Positions 9,052 through 17,996 of a stretch of 54,113 nucleotides of DNA are shown one piece after another. The notes under the pieces were generated by a model. The model was not told the DNA's origin. It made no database searches and was given only the letters and a program-made list of their open reading frames with translations. The stretch is from positions 1 through 54,113 of the forward strand of contig CAZPWQ010000013.1 in the NCBI GenBank assembly GCA_964590495.1, in the 5' to 3' direction. A program made the translations under genes and the position numbers. Positions within the stretch are counted from its first letter, which is position 1; each line of letters opens with the position of its first letter. The stretch is from CAZPWQ01 sp964590495. GTDB taxonomy: Bacteria > Bacteroidota > Rhodothermia > Balneolales > Balneolaceae.

Positions 9052-10038
9052 ATGAGAAATGTAATATTGTCGGTGGTGTGTATCGTTTTCTTGGTGGTAA
9101 TAGGAGGAGTAACATATCTTTATACTGCTTTTCCGGCGGTGGAACCTGCAGAGGTAATTTCTGTTGAGGGAATACCGGAGCAGATCAAACACGGCAAGTA
9201 CCTTGCTGAACATGTAGTTCTTTGTATAGATTGTCATTCGGTTCGGGACTGGAGTAAGTTCTCCGGTCCTATCACTCCCGGGACATATGGCAAGGGTGGA
9301 GACATTTTCGACGAGACAATGGGATTTCCCGGAACTTTTTATGCCAGAAATATTACGCCTCATAATCTGGATAATTGGACGGATGGAGAACTTTACCGGG
9401 TTATAACAACCGGCGTTACCAAAGACAACCAGCCAATTTTTCCGGTAATGCCATATCCTTCGTATGGTAAAATGGATCCGGAAGATGTAAAGTCTATTAT
9501 CGCATACATCCGTACTCTTGAACCCATTGTTTCCGAAACACCCGATTCAGAGGCGAATTTCCCCTTTAACCTGATTATGCAGACCATACCACAACCCGCA
9601 GATCCAATGGCGCGTCCGTCACCTCAGGATACCCTGGCCTATGGCAAATACCTGACAATTATAGCAGCATGTGCCGATTGCCACACTCCAACAGAACAGG
9701 GTGAGCCGATAGAAGAATTATATCTGGCGGGTGGATTTGAATTCCAGATGCCGGCCGGTACAATAAAGTCGGCTAACCTGACACCTCACAGGCAGACTGG
9801 AATCGGGACATGGAGTAAAGAACAATTTGTAAACAGGTTCAAGCAGTACGATATACCGGCAGATTCGCTGCCGGATGTTAAGCCGGATCAGTTTAACACG
9901 ATTATGCCATGGAACATGTACGCCGGAATGAAGAATGAAGACCTGGAGGCGATATATCATTATCTTCAAAGCATAGAGCCTATAAATCACACCATTACCA
10001 GATTTGTTCCAGCAGATGATATGTCAGCTTCCAATTAA
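9052..10038 (+). CDS. Membrane-anchored di-heme cytochrome c
   Basis: This 328-residue protein has an N-terminal signal anchor (residues 5-26) and two cytochrome c domains. The heme sites are C58-I-D-C61-H62 and C207-A-D-C210-H211. Each domain carries the NITP/NLTP motif near the distal side, as in the cytochrome subunits of membrane alcohol/gluconate dehydrogenases (COG2010). It probably passes electrons in the periplasm between a dehydrogenase and the respiratory chain. No dehydrogenase gene is adjacent, so the partner is unknown. It converges on htpX with only 7 bases between the two stops. Confidence 0.87.
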   Translation: MRNVILSVVCIVFLVVIGGVTYLYTAFPAVEPAEVISVEGIPEQIKHGKYLAEHVVLCIDCHSVRDWSKFSGPITPGTYGKGGDIFDETMGFPGTFYARNITPHNLDNWTDGELYRVITTGVTKDNQPIFPVMPYPSYGKMDPEDVKSIIAYIRTLEPIVSETPDSEANFPFNLIMQTIPQPADPMARPSPQDTLAYGKYLTIIAACADCHTPTEQGEPIEELYLAGGFEFQMPAGTIKSANLTPHRQTGIGTWSKEQFVNRFKQYDIPADSLPDVKPDQFNTIMPWNMYAGMKNEDLEAIYHYLQSIEPINHTITRFVPADDMSASN

Positions 10039-10045
10039 AGTAAAT

Positions 10046-10906
10046 CTATTGATAGATTCCTGTGCGGGCCATATTCCGAAGCTTTTGAACCCGTTCCTGC
10101 GTATCCGGATGGGTTGAAAACAGATTCATAAGCTGGTTGCCTCTGAAGGGGTTGACCGGAAACATATGTGAAGTAGATCGCATTGCTGATTCAGAAACCC
10201 GCATCGGTATCTGTTCGGCTGCTTTTTCAATACGTTGCAGGGCAGAAGCCAGATGTTGCGGAGCTCCCGATATTTCGGCACCGACCCTGTCGGCTTCATA
10301 TTCGCGCGTCCGGCTTATTGCAGCTTGCAGCATCATAGCTGCAATAGGTGCAGTAATCAATACTATCAGTGCTACCAAAGGATTGGAGCCCCTGTCGTTA
10401 CCGCCCATCGGAATGAAGTATGCGAACTGAGCCAGCATGCTTAACGCACTTACCACCGTTGTGACGATCGTCTGTGTGAGTATATCTCTGTTTTTTATAT
10501 GTGCCAGCTCGTGGGCAATAACTCCCCGGAGTTCGTCCTCACCAAGTACCTGCATAATACCCTGCGTAACAGCAATCGCCGCGTTATCAGGATTGCGTCC
10601 CGTCGCAAAAGCATTCGGTTGTTGCTGGGGAATAACATAGACTGCCGGCATCGGTAAATCGGCCTTGCGGGTCAGCTTCCTGACCATCCTGTACAGGCGC
10701 GGATGCGTCTGTTCATCGACCGGTTGTGCATCATACATGCGCAACACGATCTTATCGGATTTCCAGTAGCTGACGAAGTTCATAATCATAGCTACTGCAA
10801 AAGCGATAATAAGACCTGTTGAACCGCCCAAAACCTGTCCCACCAACATAAACAGAACGGCAACGAGTGTCATCAGGAATACAGTTCGAATACTATTGCG
10901 ATTCAT
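10046..10906 (-). CDS. htpX: HtpX-type M48 membrane metalloprotease
   Basis: This 286-residue inner-membrane protease has two N-terminal helices (about 8-45), then the zinc motif H132-E-L-A-H136 in GVIAHELAHIKNRD, two further hydrophobic segments (about 145-195) and the third zinc ligand region SRTREYEAD (about 199-206). HtpX takes part in quality control of misfolded membrane proteins together with FtsH. The length and order of elements match the family. It is monocistronic and convergent with the cytochrome gene. Confidence 0.95.
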   Translation of the reverse strand: MNRNSIRTVFLMTLVAVLFMLVGQVLGGSTGLIIAFAVAMIMNFVSYWKSDKIVLRMYDAQPVDEQTHPRLYRMVRKLTRKADLPMPAVYVIPQQQPNAFATGRNPDNAAIAVTQGIMQVLGEDELRGVIAHELAHIKNRDILTQTIVTTVVSALSMLAQFAYFIPMGGNDRGSNPLVALIVLITAPIAAMMLQAAISRTREYEADRVGAEISGAPQHLASALQRIEKAAEQIPMRVSESAMRSTSHMFPVNPFRGNQLMNLFSTHPDTQERVQKLRNMARTGIYQ

Positions 10907-11070
10907 TTTTTAAAAAATTTTGGTTATGCAATCATTTTGCTCACAATATTAAACGTATAATCTGAAGGTTTGTTTTGAAATCCGAAGCACGAATGTTCTA
11001 AATTCAAAACATTATAGCTTTAAGAAATAAGCAGCTCGAATAATTCAATTCTGCTTATCATTTAATCAAT

Positions 11071-11160
11071 AGCAGCCGTTTCGAATCAGCCGACAGGCGG
11101 GCAAGTTGTTGGTAATTCGGATTTAGAATTTTATGATTAGGGATATCTAAATATAGCTGC
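11071..11160. repeat. Degenerate copy of the gap-flanking repeat
   Basis: The block AGCAGCCGTTTCG (11071-11083) recurs at 11265-11277, about 194 bases later. After each copy comes a related sequence: GGTAATTCGGATTTAG... to TAGCTGC (11111-11160) here, and the sharper version at 11278-11332. The rest of 10907-11457 contains no convincing gene. A 64-codon minus-strand frame (11058-11252) is repeat-derived. Confidence 0.55.
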
Positions 11161-11277
11161 AGGTTTTTCTGGATTACAGGTAGAAATAATTTCGAGCAAA
11201 CGACTCGCCCTACATTACCCATAATATCTGGGGATTCAATTACGAGATACACCTCCCCACCAACAGCAGCCGTTTCG

Positions 11278-11487
11278 TATTTTGGTCATTCGGATTTTGG
11301 AATTATATCTGGGAGTATCTGAAAATAGCTGCNNNNNNNNNNNNNNNNNNNNNNNNNNNNNNNNNNNNNNNNNNNNNNNNNNNNNNNNNNNNNNNNNNNN
11401 NNNNNNNNNNNNNNNNNNNNNNNNNNNNNNNNTATTTTGGTCATTCGGATTTTGGAATTATATCTGGGAGTATCTGAAAATAGCTGC
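11278..11487. repeat. Identical 55-bp direct repeats flanking the assembly gap
   Basis: The 55 bases at 11278-11332 (TATTTTGGTC... to ...ATAGCTGC) are repeated exactly at 11433-11487, directly on either side of the N-run. The right copy includes the last codons and stop of the BaeRF-like gene. An exact match at both contig ends is what de Bruijn assemblers leave when two contigs share one k-mer, so the duplication may be artificial. Confidence 0.85.
11333..11432. other. Assembly gap of exactly 100 N
   Basis: One hundred Ns in a row mark a scaffold join of unknown true length. With the identical 55-bp ends on both sides, the real distance could be zero or even a negative overlap. Confidence 0.98.
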
Positions 11488-12633
11488 TATTGAAGAACCA
11501 TTCGGCATGTTATCTTTATCAAGGGCATAAACATCGCCGCCCTGCGTCAGAGTTTTTATGGCAGAAATATTGATAAGATCGTGTTCTCCATTTTGCTGTT
11601 CAGCACTGTGATGGACATGATCGCGTTCCTCATCAAACCAGCCCCAGCTGTATTCGCCAATAGGCACAAATAGAGAATCCACCCTGCCATAATAAGAGGC
11701 TTCTACAATCTTGGTAAGGTTATCCGACTGTTTATCACTACCCGTTAAATCCGCAAAGCGTTTCATATCGTTGTACATATCCTGCAGGAAATATGATTTG
11801 ATAATCTCCCATCCTTTGTCTTTTACCTCTTCGTCTTTTAAATCATCAGGATTACGGGTTATTGCGTCATCCAGGAGCCGTTCATATTTGTTAGCTTTTT
11901 TGTATTCGGCCACTGCCTGTTCACCGCCAATCAATATTAACGGATCATATTGCCTTCTCAGAATAGATGTCACTTCATTTTCTATCTGGTTCAGATAATT
12001 TACCGCTTCTCTTTGATCGGTATCACCTGCGGCGCCGTGGCCGTGAAAAATATCGCCCTTGCTGTGGAAGTTAGCCTGTGCTTTTGCTCTTCCGGTACCC
12101 TGTCCGGCATGATGTTGAAGTCCCGGCTCTTCCACGTGATATTTTAAAAATTCTTTCATGCTTGTGGCGGCTTCCTGGAGCTTGATGGTCTCAACGCTGT
12201 TACGGGTACATTTCAGCAGTCTGACGTTTTTTTGGCTGAGGGTAAGCATACAAAAGACACCTTCCAGTGATATCATCGGCACCAGGGGAGTAATTAAAAA
12301 ATGGTCGTCTACCATTACTTTTTCAGAAAACGAATAGGGTACCCGGTGGTATTCATATCCTTCACTCGTAATGAAAACAGCAAGTCCTTCGTCATTATGT
12401 TGCCAGAAAATCGGCTGATCCAGCAGTTTCCTCGGTTCTGCCAGCAGGTCCTCGACATCCTGCAGAGGCACCTCATATTCCTTTAATTTTTTCTCTGTTT
12501 CAACAAGCAGGTTTTTATACCGGATAGGATCCTGCTGCACTTCTTCTCCCATTTTATGCGTCGGCAGATATATAGAGACACATACATCATTGGATTTTCG
12601 GGCAAGATCGAGGATTGTTTGTTTTGAAATCAT
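11458..12633 (-). CDS. BaeRF-type (bacterial eRF1-like) protein
   Basis: This 391-residue cytoplasmic protein resembles bacterial archaeo-eukaryotic release factor homologues (BaeRF). It has an N-terminal domain with VSIYLPTH, a middle domain with LLKCTRNSVE, a glycine/histidine-rich loop HHAGQGTGRAKAQ, and a C-terminal alpha/beta domain with LILIGGEQAVAEY and ASYYGRVDSLFVP. It ends with MPNGSSIAAIFRY, the usual family ending. The family is inferred to act on stalled ribosomes or as a peptidyl-tRNA hydrolase; this is not proven. The last codons lie inside the 55-bp repeat next to the gap, but the frame and stop look intact. Confidence 0.8.
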   Translation of the reverse strand: MISKQTILDLARKSNDVCVSIYLPTHKMGEEVQQDPIRYKNLLVETEKKLKEYEVPLQDVEDLLAEPRKLLDQPIFWQHNDEGLAVFITSEGYEYHRVPYSFSEKVMVDDHFLITPLVPMISLEGVFCMLTLSQKNVRLLKCTRNSVETIKLQEAATSMKEFLKYHVEEPGLQHHAGQGTGRAKAQANFHSKGDIFHGHGAAGDTDQREAVNYLNQIENEVTSILRRQYDPLILIGGEQAVAEYKKANKYERLLDDAITRNPDDLKDEEVKDKGWEIIKSYFLQDMYNDMKRFADLTGSDKQSDNLTKIVEASYYGRVDSLFVPIGEYSWGWFDEERDHVHHSAEQQNGEHDLINISAIKTLTQGGDVYALDKDNMPNGSSIAAIFRYSQI

Positions 12634-13174
12634 AGAATACCTCCACTTAAATTAGTCATTGATTTCTCCGAATATGCTAAAACAATTATCCGGCATTTAA
12701 GATTCAATAGCTGTATTTCATAATCGATTTTAGCTTTGATCTTTGTTATAAGAAGTAACTAACGAATGAATGTGTGCTTATTGTAATGTTGGATTAAAAG
12801 TTCCGAATAAATCCGGTTTTTGGCGAACCCGAACCAAATCCAAGCATGAAAGACCTGTGGGAGCTAATAACCTAACCCTCCGTGTCATCATGAACCTGCC
12901 TTCGCCGAAGCGTAGTCTGTTGAAAGTACTTTAAGTGCTTATTTCTCTTCGGATACGAGCAGGCTGGCTTGTTTCTCCTTCCCAAGGAATGCCTTTGGCA
13001 CAAGGAGTCCTTTGGGTTTTGGGAGAAATATTTCCTTTTACTTATATCAGAAGCCTGATGGAGTCGAAAAATAACAGGAAAACAAGGTGGCTCAATGTGT
13101 CATGTCAGCTTGCTTAATATGGATAACCAACCTTGATCTCACAAAAAATCATCCGCTATATTCGAGAATTGTTA
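12634..13174. other. Intergenic region with repeat debris
   Basis: No gene was recognised between the BaeRF-like gene and the lipoprotein operon end. At about 12884-12920 is a GTGTCATCATGAACC... sequence related to the REP-like family at 267-293. At about 12972-13027 is an imperfect inverted repeat bounded by TTTCTCC and GGAGAAA. The 60-codon plus-strand frame here (12935-13117) runs through the repeat and is not called. Confidence 0.45.
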
Positions 13175-13876
13175 TTAAAATTCAAGCTCCACTGTTATTT
13201 CAGTTAAGGTATCGGCGGCGACAATCTGAGGAGTTAAATTAGTTATATTTCTTGTAAGGGTATCTTCTTCAACAATTAATATAGGGTACAAGTAATAATC
13301 TCCGGGAGCATGGTTGATGAAGGCAGTCTTACCGAGCTTATTGGTTGCGCCTGAATCCACGAAACCACCAGTACCCTGAAAAGATTTTAACAATGTAGAA
13401 TCGCTATACAAAAAAACATTGGTGTTGGCTACCGGCCGATCATCAGGGGTAGTGACCCGAGCTATAATAACCGTTTGATCCATTGGGGTTAACTCTACCT
13501 CCCTAAACAAAGAAACAGAATCCATAGATATCTCAATGCCATTTAGCTGATTTTTATAAAGAATACCCGTCAGGCTATCCTGCAGCCTAAAATTTATACT
13601 GTAGGTCCCAAATGGCAACGGCCCAAACTCGAAAGATGATCCCCTGGAAATTTTACTAACTTCTCTGGGAATGGCCTCACTTGCACCGGCATTAATTTCA
13701 GCGGTTATCTCAGAATTTTGTAAAATCATTTGATCAGACAACACTTCCCGGTAGGTGGTTTTTCCTGTTATTGCACCTGTTTGACCTACATTAGTGGACT
13801 CTAGCTGTACATCATTAACTTCACAACCCCAACAGAACAGGGCGAATATTAAAAGAGTTTTAAATTGATTTTTCAT
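13175..13876 (-). CDS. Lipoprotein with carboxypeptidase-regulatory-like domain
   Basis: This 233-residue protein has a hydrophobic N terminus ending in a likely lipobox, LFCWGC, so it is probably an envelope lipoprotein. The C-terminal half (about 125-230) looks like a Cna_B/carboxypeptidase-regulatory beta-sandwich: a VTTPDDRPVANTNVFLY opening, a GKTAF strand and a GDYYLYPI strand. The middle segment (about 60-120) may be a second similar repeat (FGTYSINFRLQD). It is the last gene of a three-gene leftward operon and its ATG overlaps the previous stop by four bases (ATGA). No specific function can be assigned. Confidence 0.7.
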   Translation of the reverse strand: MKNQFKTLLIFALFCWGCEVNDVQLESTNVGQTGAITGKTTYREVLSDQMILQNSEITAEINAGASEAIPREVSKISRGSSFEFGPLPFGTYSINFRLQDSLTGILYKNQLNGIEISMDSVSLFREVELTPMDQTVIIARVTTPDDRPVANTNVFLYSDSTLLKSFQGTGGFVDSGATNKLGKTAFINHAPGDYYLYPILIVEEDTLTRNITNLTPQIVAADTLTEITVELEF

Positions 13877-14604
13877 TTTATTAAAGCACTTATGGCAGCT
13901 GGAATAATATTAAGACCGAGGTTTACACTGAAATACGGTCTGATTTCAGTTTCACTGGTCATAGCAGAGGAAATATCCAATGTCACCGGATCCAGCTTGT
14001 CGCTGTCCGCCCTGTTAACTTCGCTGATTTTGGCTCCGAAGGCTACATGGATCAGTCTTTTGGGCTCGAAACCGATACCAATATATACATCATCGAATAC
14101 ATTTTTCTGAGCATAATCCAAACCTATATCTACGTGAAGTGTCCTAAAAAAGCTGGTTGGGTCTACGGCCAAATCCTGCTTCCATATATAAGTTGAGAAG
14201 GTTAAGAGAGGTCTGACTTGCTGGGTAACCTCTTTCACTTCATCGAGCTGATCTATAGAACTATTAGGCACCGGAATTCGCTGATATGAGTAACTGATAT
14301 TCTGTGAAGTGACCAGCCCGGTATTGAGTGCAAATCGATACAGTCGATGAACCGGTGGCAAGGTATCAGTCACGAGTGTTTTTGTTTCGTATTTAATATT
14401 GTAGGATTCGTTCACTAGTGTCCCCCCCTCTACCTTATGCTTGAAATTTTCAGCTTCCGGCTGTACAGCTTTCAGGGTAATACTGGGCTTTTTGGTTGCT
14501 TCGAAAGGAGTGGGATATTTAAGCAAATAATCTATGTAGTTCGGATCTTTATTTAATTTACTTTCAACAACTTCTTTAATGTAATTTTTTGCAAAATTTT
14601 GCAT
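13873..14604 (-). CDS. Unknown envelope-operon protein, possibly beta-rich
   Basis: This 243-residue protein matched no known family. The N-terminal ~110 residues are polar, with a short helix (FAKNYIKEVVESKL). The rest has alternating-hydrophobicity strands and short turns (RPLLTFSTYIWKQ, LHVDIGLDY, VYIGIGFEP, IRPYFSVNLGLNI) that could be membrane or sandwich beta-strands. A TTG at 14613 overlaps the preceding TGA. The ATG at 14604 is preferred because a strong GGAGGT lies nine bases before it (plus-strand ACCTCC, 14614-14619). There is no signal peptide, which is odd for a beta-barrel. It sits in the middle of a three-gene operon. Confidence 0.65.
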   Translation of the reverse strand: MQNFAKNYIKEVVESKLNKDPNYIDYLLKYPTPFEATKKPSITLKAVQPEAENFKHKVEGGTLVNESYNIKYETKTLVTDTLPPVHRLYRFALNTGLVTSQNISYSYQRIPVPNSSIDQLDEVKEVTQQVRPLLTFSTYIWKQDLAVDPTSFFRTLHVDIGLDYAQKNVFDDVYIGIGFEPKRLIHVAFGAKISEVNRADSDKLDPVTLDISSAMTSETEIRPYFSVNLGLNIIPAAISALIK

Positions 14605-14609
14605 CTCAG

Positions 14610-15926
14610 TCAAACCTCCATTAGCGTTTCCAAAAATTCATTATTTTTTTCAGTTGGATCATAAAGTAAATTACTAATTAAGTTAAGGGAATCGAGATTC
14701 AAACCGGCTAAAGAAGTAAGATCTAGTCCTACATCCACATTTTGAAGTCCTTGAAAATTTGCAGGGGATTCTATGGGAACTTCTGCGGAAAGACTGCTGC
14801 TCAACGATATTGCAAATGGATTTCCTTTGAGATCGGATGGTCTAAGGTTTAATATATGCAGGTATAAGTCAGATTCCGTGGTTAGCTGCGGAAGATTTGG
14901 GGTTACACGGGCAATATTAAGCAAATCTTTATTAGAGTCATATAACTTTTGTCTTTTTACATCATATACAATTTCAAAACGATTTTTATCCTTTGATACA
15001 AGGGCACCCTGATGTAGCAAAGTGTAGATTGGGGATATATCAATTTTTAATGATTCGGTAATTATTTTTTCAACAGACTTTTTTAATTCACGTACATTAC
15101 TATTAGCTTTCCTGAGCTTATTCTCATGAACTTTTTGTAATGAATCTATCTTTCCTTCTTTAACATGCAGAGTATCTGTTAGCTCAATAATTCTATTGGT
15201 AACTCCTTCAAGGTTGTCCGTTGTACAGCACTCATCCTTGCCACCTCCAAGTTTTTCCAGTTGTTGATTTCTTATTTCCAGCTTTTTCTCCAACAGAGAC
15301 TTATCCTTCAATAGGTCTGAAAAGTCACTGCTGAATGTTTCATCTTTTTTTTGCCTTTCCAATTTTCTTAGATTGTCTTCAGCAATCTTTAGCCGATCAT
15401 TTTTTTTTGCCAATGAATCAAGATTCGTAAATGTAAATGAGGTTGAATCGATCTCTAATGATTTTTCAATACATTGATCTTCTAAACTATTAAGAGTCAT
15501 TTCTTCAGTATCAGCAAGAATATCTTTCCCACAATCATTAACTTTGATCAATTGATAGCTCAGCAGTCGGGTATTTTTATCTGTTTTCTTTACGAATTTC
15601 TTTTCGTCTTTCTTTTTTGGGTATGAAATCTTTAGGTAGCCTTGCGAATCGAAATTCCCAATTTGACTGACAGTATTATTTTGAAAAGTATTGTTAGCTT
15701 CATAGAGATAATCATTCCTCCATTGGTATATCAGAAAATAATTTTCTTGAGTGGCAGTAGTCACCCCTTCAATCAGAAAAGTGTATTCAAGATCATATTT
15801 GTCAGACTTTTCAAAACCGTAATTCTTTACGATTCGTCCCTCCTGATCAAAAACTATGGTGTGTTGCTGGGCAAGACAAATAGTAGATAGACTCAAAAGA
15901 ATAGTTGTAATGAAATAATGTCTCAT
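14610..15926 (-). CDS. Secreted coiled-coil protein of unknown function
   Basis: This 438-residue protein begins with a clear signal peptide (MRHYFITTILLSLSTICLAQ). Residues about 20-165 are beta-rich. About 165-300 form a charged coiled coil (DNLRKLERQKK, DKSLLEKKLEIRNQQLEKL, KANSNVRELKKSVEKI) interrupted by a CC pair in KDECCTT. The C-terminal ~130 residues are again globular. It is the first gene of a run of three genes joined by overlaps, so the products probably work together at the cell envelope. No family was recognised; the layout recalls periplasmic scaffold or gliding-type accessory proteins only in a general way. Confidence 0.7.
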   Translation of the reverse strand: MRHYFITTILLSLSTICLAQQHTIVFDQEGRIVKNYGFEKSDKYDLEYTFLIEGVTTATQENYFLIYQWRNDYLYEANNTFQNNTVSQIGNFDSQGYLKISYPKKKDEKKFVKKTDKNTRLLSYQLIKVNDCGKDILADTEEMTLNSLEDQCIEKSLEIDSTSFTFTNLDSLAKKNDRLKIAEDNLRKLERQKKDETFSSDFSDLLKDKSLLEKKLEIRNQQLEKLGGGKDECCTTDNLEGVTNRIIELTDTLHVKEGKIDSLQKVHENKLRKANSNVRELKKSVEKIITESLKIDISPIYTLLHQGALVSKDKNRFEIVYDVKRQKLYDSNKDLLNIARVTPNLPQLTTESDLYLHILNLRPSDLKGNPFAISLSSSLSAEVPIESPANFQGLQNVDVGLDLTSLAGLNLDSLNLISNLLYDPTEKNNEFLETLMEV

Positions 15927-16660
15927 GCTGATTCTATATTAATTGGGCACCCTGTTGTAATGTTTAATTGCTAAAGCTCTGGAGAACTTTAGCATAAGCC
16001 AACGTAAAGTTTAAGCAGGTTTTTTGATTAAATGATCAACACTCGGTCATGTTCTATGCCTATTTATAATTTTCGGTCCTTGCCCAACTTCCAATTATTT
16101 TTAGCATTCCCCGAACCATTTAGGCTATCCATCTACTCATCGATGCAATATTCCTTTTTGTAACTACTATATGGGCAACAACAGAAGAACTGTAATCAGT
16201 GTCAATTTATATCCCTGTGATGTATAACCTTAATTATTTAATAATTCAATTAGAAAATTTTATAAAATATTTTCTTTATTCCTAAATAGAATGAGATAAT
16301 TTATCAAGTAGGTCCAAAAAAAGTAGTTTTTTCCCCAATGATCCATAAAGTTGGTTTCTATAGTGTAACTAATTCTGAGCCACACTCATATTCGATTATC
16401 GAGGTGATGTACAATGAGCAGTTCAGGCAATCTATTGCAGTCGATCTAAGTCCCAAACCATAAACCTGACGCCGTTGATAAGATCGATGTCGCTTTTGTG
16501 TGAACAGTACAATTCCATACATCCTTTACCAGCGCAAATCCGCTCAATCCGCCTCATCCGCGTTCCATTAGCGTTCTATTTAATATTTAATTTCACCTTC
16601 AGTTTTGTTATCGTTGATTCACTGTCGGGGAATATCAGTAATCAACGGACATAATTATAT
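15927..16660. other. Long divergent intergenic region
   Basis: These 734 bases separate the leftward envelope operon from the Nramp-like gene and probably hold both promoters. They are AT-rich, especially 16230-16330. At 16532-16580 is a low-complexity repeat built on 'CGCTCAATCCGCCTCATCCGCG', and a diverged copy of it lies at 24024-24061. No gene or structured RNA was recognised. Confidence 0.5.
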
Positions 16661-17953
16661 ATGGAAAGCGAATCCAGTCGTGCAAAGAACGAATCACAAA
16701 AAAGTACCTGGGAAGAAATTAAAAACAGTCTCGGTCCCGGACTTTTGATGGCGGCTGCCGCGATCGGTGTGTCACACCTTGTACAGTCTACCCGTGCGGG
16801 GGCTACCTATGGATTTGCCCTTGTCTGGGCTGTTGCGTTAGCCAATATCTTTAAATATCCCTTCCTCGAATACGGGCCGCGCTATGCCATCTCAACCGGT
16901 GAAAGCATGATCGAGGGCTACAAGCGGCTGGGAAAATGGGCTATCTGGATTTTTGTAATCTTTACTATCGGGACCATGTTCGCCGTACAGGCCGCTGTTA
17001 CGGTTGTCAGTGCTAACCTGGCTGCCGAATTAACCGGCATCGCTCTTTCACCGCTCCTGTGGAGTGCTGTTTTGCTGTCAATTTGCATCATCCTGTTGAT
17101 GTCGGGTGAGTATTCTGCACTCGACAGCGCAGTAAAACTTATCATGGCGGTCCTTGCTGTATCCACAGTCATTGCATTGGTTGCGGCACTGATACAAGGC
17201 GGACAGCACGGGGTTACCGGCTATTACCCGGATATCTGGGATATCGCAGGTGTCTCCTTTCTTATTGCGCTGATGGGATGGATGCCAATACCGATTGACG
17301 CTGCGGCCTGGCATTCCCTTTGGACCCTCGAGCGTGTGAAGCAAACAAAATACCGGCCCAGATTAAGAGAATCGTTGCTCGATTTTAATATCGGCTATAT
17401 CGGTGCTGCATTACTGGCTCTCGGTTTTCTGGTACTGGGTGCCCTGGTCATGTATGGCAGCGGCGAAGCTTACGCGAGCAGCGGTACTGTGTTCTCAAAC
17501 CAGCTCATCAGCCTTTACACCGACAGCCTGGGAGACTGGTCGTACACCGTCATCATTATTTGCGCTTTTACAACTATGTTTAGTACTACGTTGACGGTAA
17601 CCGATGCCTATCCCCGGGTATGCCGTCATTTTGTCGAAGTTCTGAGGTCCGGTACTTTTGAAGTGAACAGCATACGATTCTTCCGCTTTCTTTTAGTGGG
17701 CATTTCCATTATTTCGCTGGCTGTCCTTTATTTTCTTGGAGATCAGTTCACGCTCATGATTGACATTGCAACAACGCTCTCCTTTCTAACGGCACCGGTT
17801 TTGGCTTATATCAATTACAGGCTGGTAACAGCCGGACATATGCCGGAGGATTGCAGGCCCAAACCCTGGCTGAGATGGCTGAGCTGGGGCGGTATGATCT
17901 TTCTCACTGGATTTGCCTTGCTGTATCTTTACTGGATTATTTGGATTGGTTAA
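16661..17953 (+). CDS. Nramp-like divalent metal transporter, non-canonical clade
   Basis: This 430-residue membrane protein has about eleven hydrophobic helices and the Nramp opening GPGLLMAAAAIG. The metal-binding DPGN of helix 1 is replaced by G36-V-S-H39. The helix 6 motif is M208-P-I-P rather than MPHN. Charged residues RAGATYGF and EYGPRYA after helix 1 are conserved in this branch. The fold predicts proton- or cation-coupled metal uptake in the inner membrane, but loss of the Asp and Asn ligands means manganese/iron specificity should not be assumed. The GC content is ordinary, in contrast to the restriction-modification genes that follow. Confidence 0.8.
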   Translation: MESESSRAKNESQKSTWEEIKNSLGPGLLMAAAAIGVSHLVQSTRAGATYGFALVWAVALANIFKYPFLEYGPRYAISTGESMIEGYKRLGKWAIWIFVIFTIGTMFAVQAAVTVVSANLAAELTGIALSPLLWSAVLLSICIILLMSGEYSALDSAVKLIMAVLAVSTVIALVAALIQGGQHGVTGYYPDIWDIAGVSFLIALMGWMPIPIDAAAWHSLWTLERVKQTKYRPRLRESLLDFNIGYIGAALLALGFLVLGALVMYGSGEAYASSGTVFSNQLISLYTDSLGDWSYTVIIICAFTTMFSTTLTVTDAYPRVCRHFVEVLRSGTFEVNSIRFFRFLLVGISIISLAVLYFLGDQFTLMIDIATTLSFLTAPVLAYINYRLVTAGHMPEDCRPKPWLRWLSWGGMIFLTGFALLYLYWIIWIG

Positions 17954-17996
17954 AGTTCCATATCTTAAAAAAACTTTAAAATAAAGAATTAATTAA

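Noticed and set aside
11058..11252. 64-codon minus-strand open frame beside the gap
   Set aside because: It is made largely of the degenerate repeat unit and looks like repeat-derived sequence.
12935..13117. 60-codon plus-strand open frame
   Set aside because: It runs through an imperfect inverted repeat; composition and context fit repeat debris.
14605..14613. TTG start for the middle gene of the envelope operon
   Set aside because: The GGAGGT directly abuts this TTG with no spacing, but lies nine bases before the ATG at 14604, which is a normal distance.
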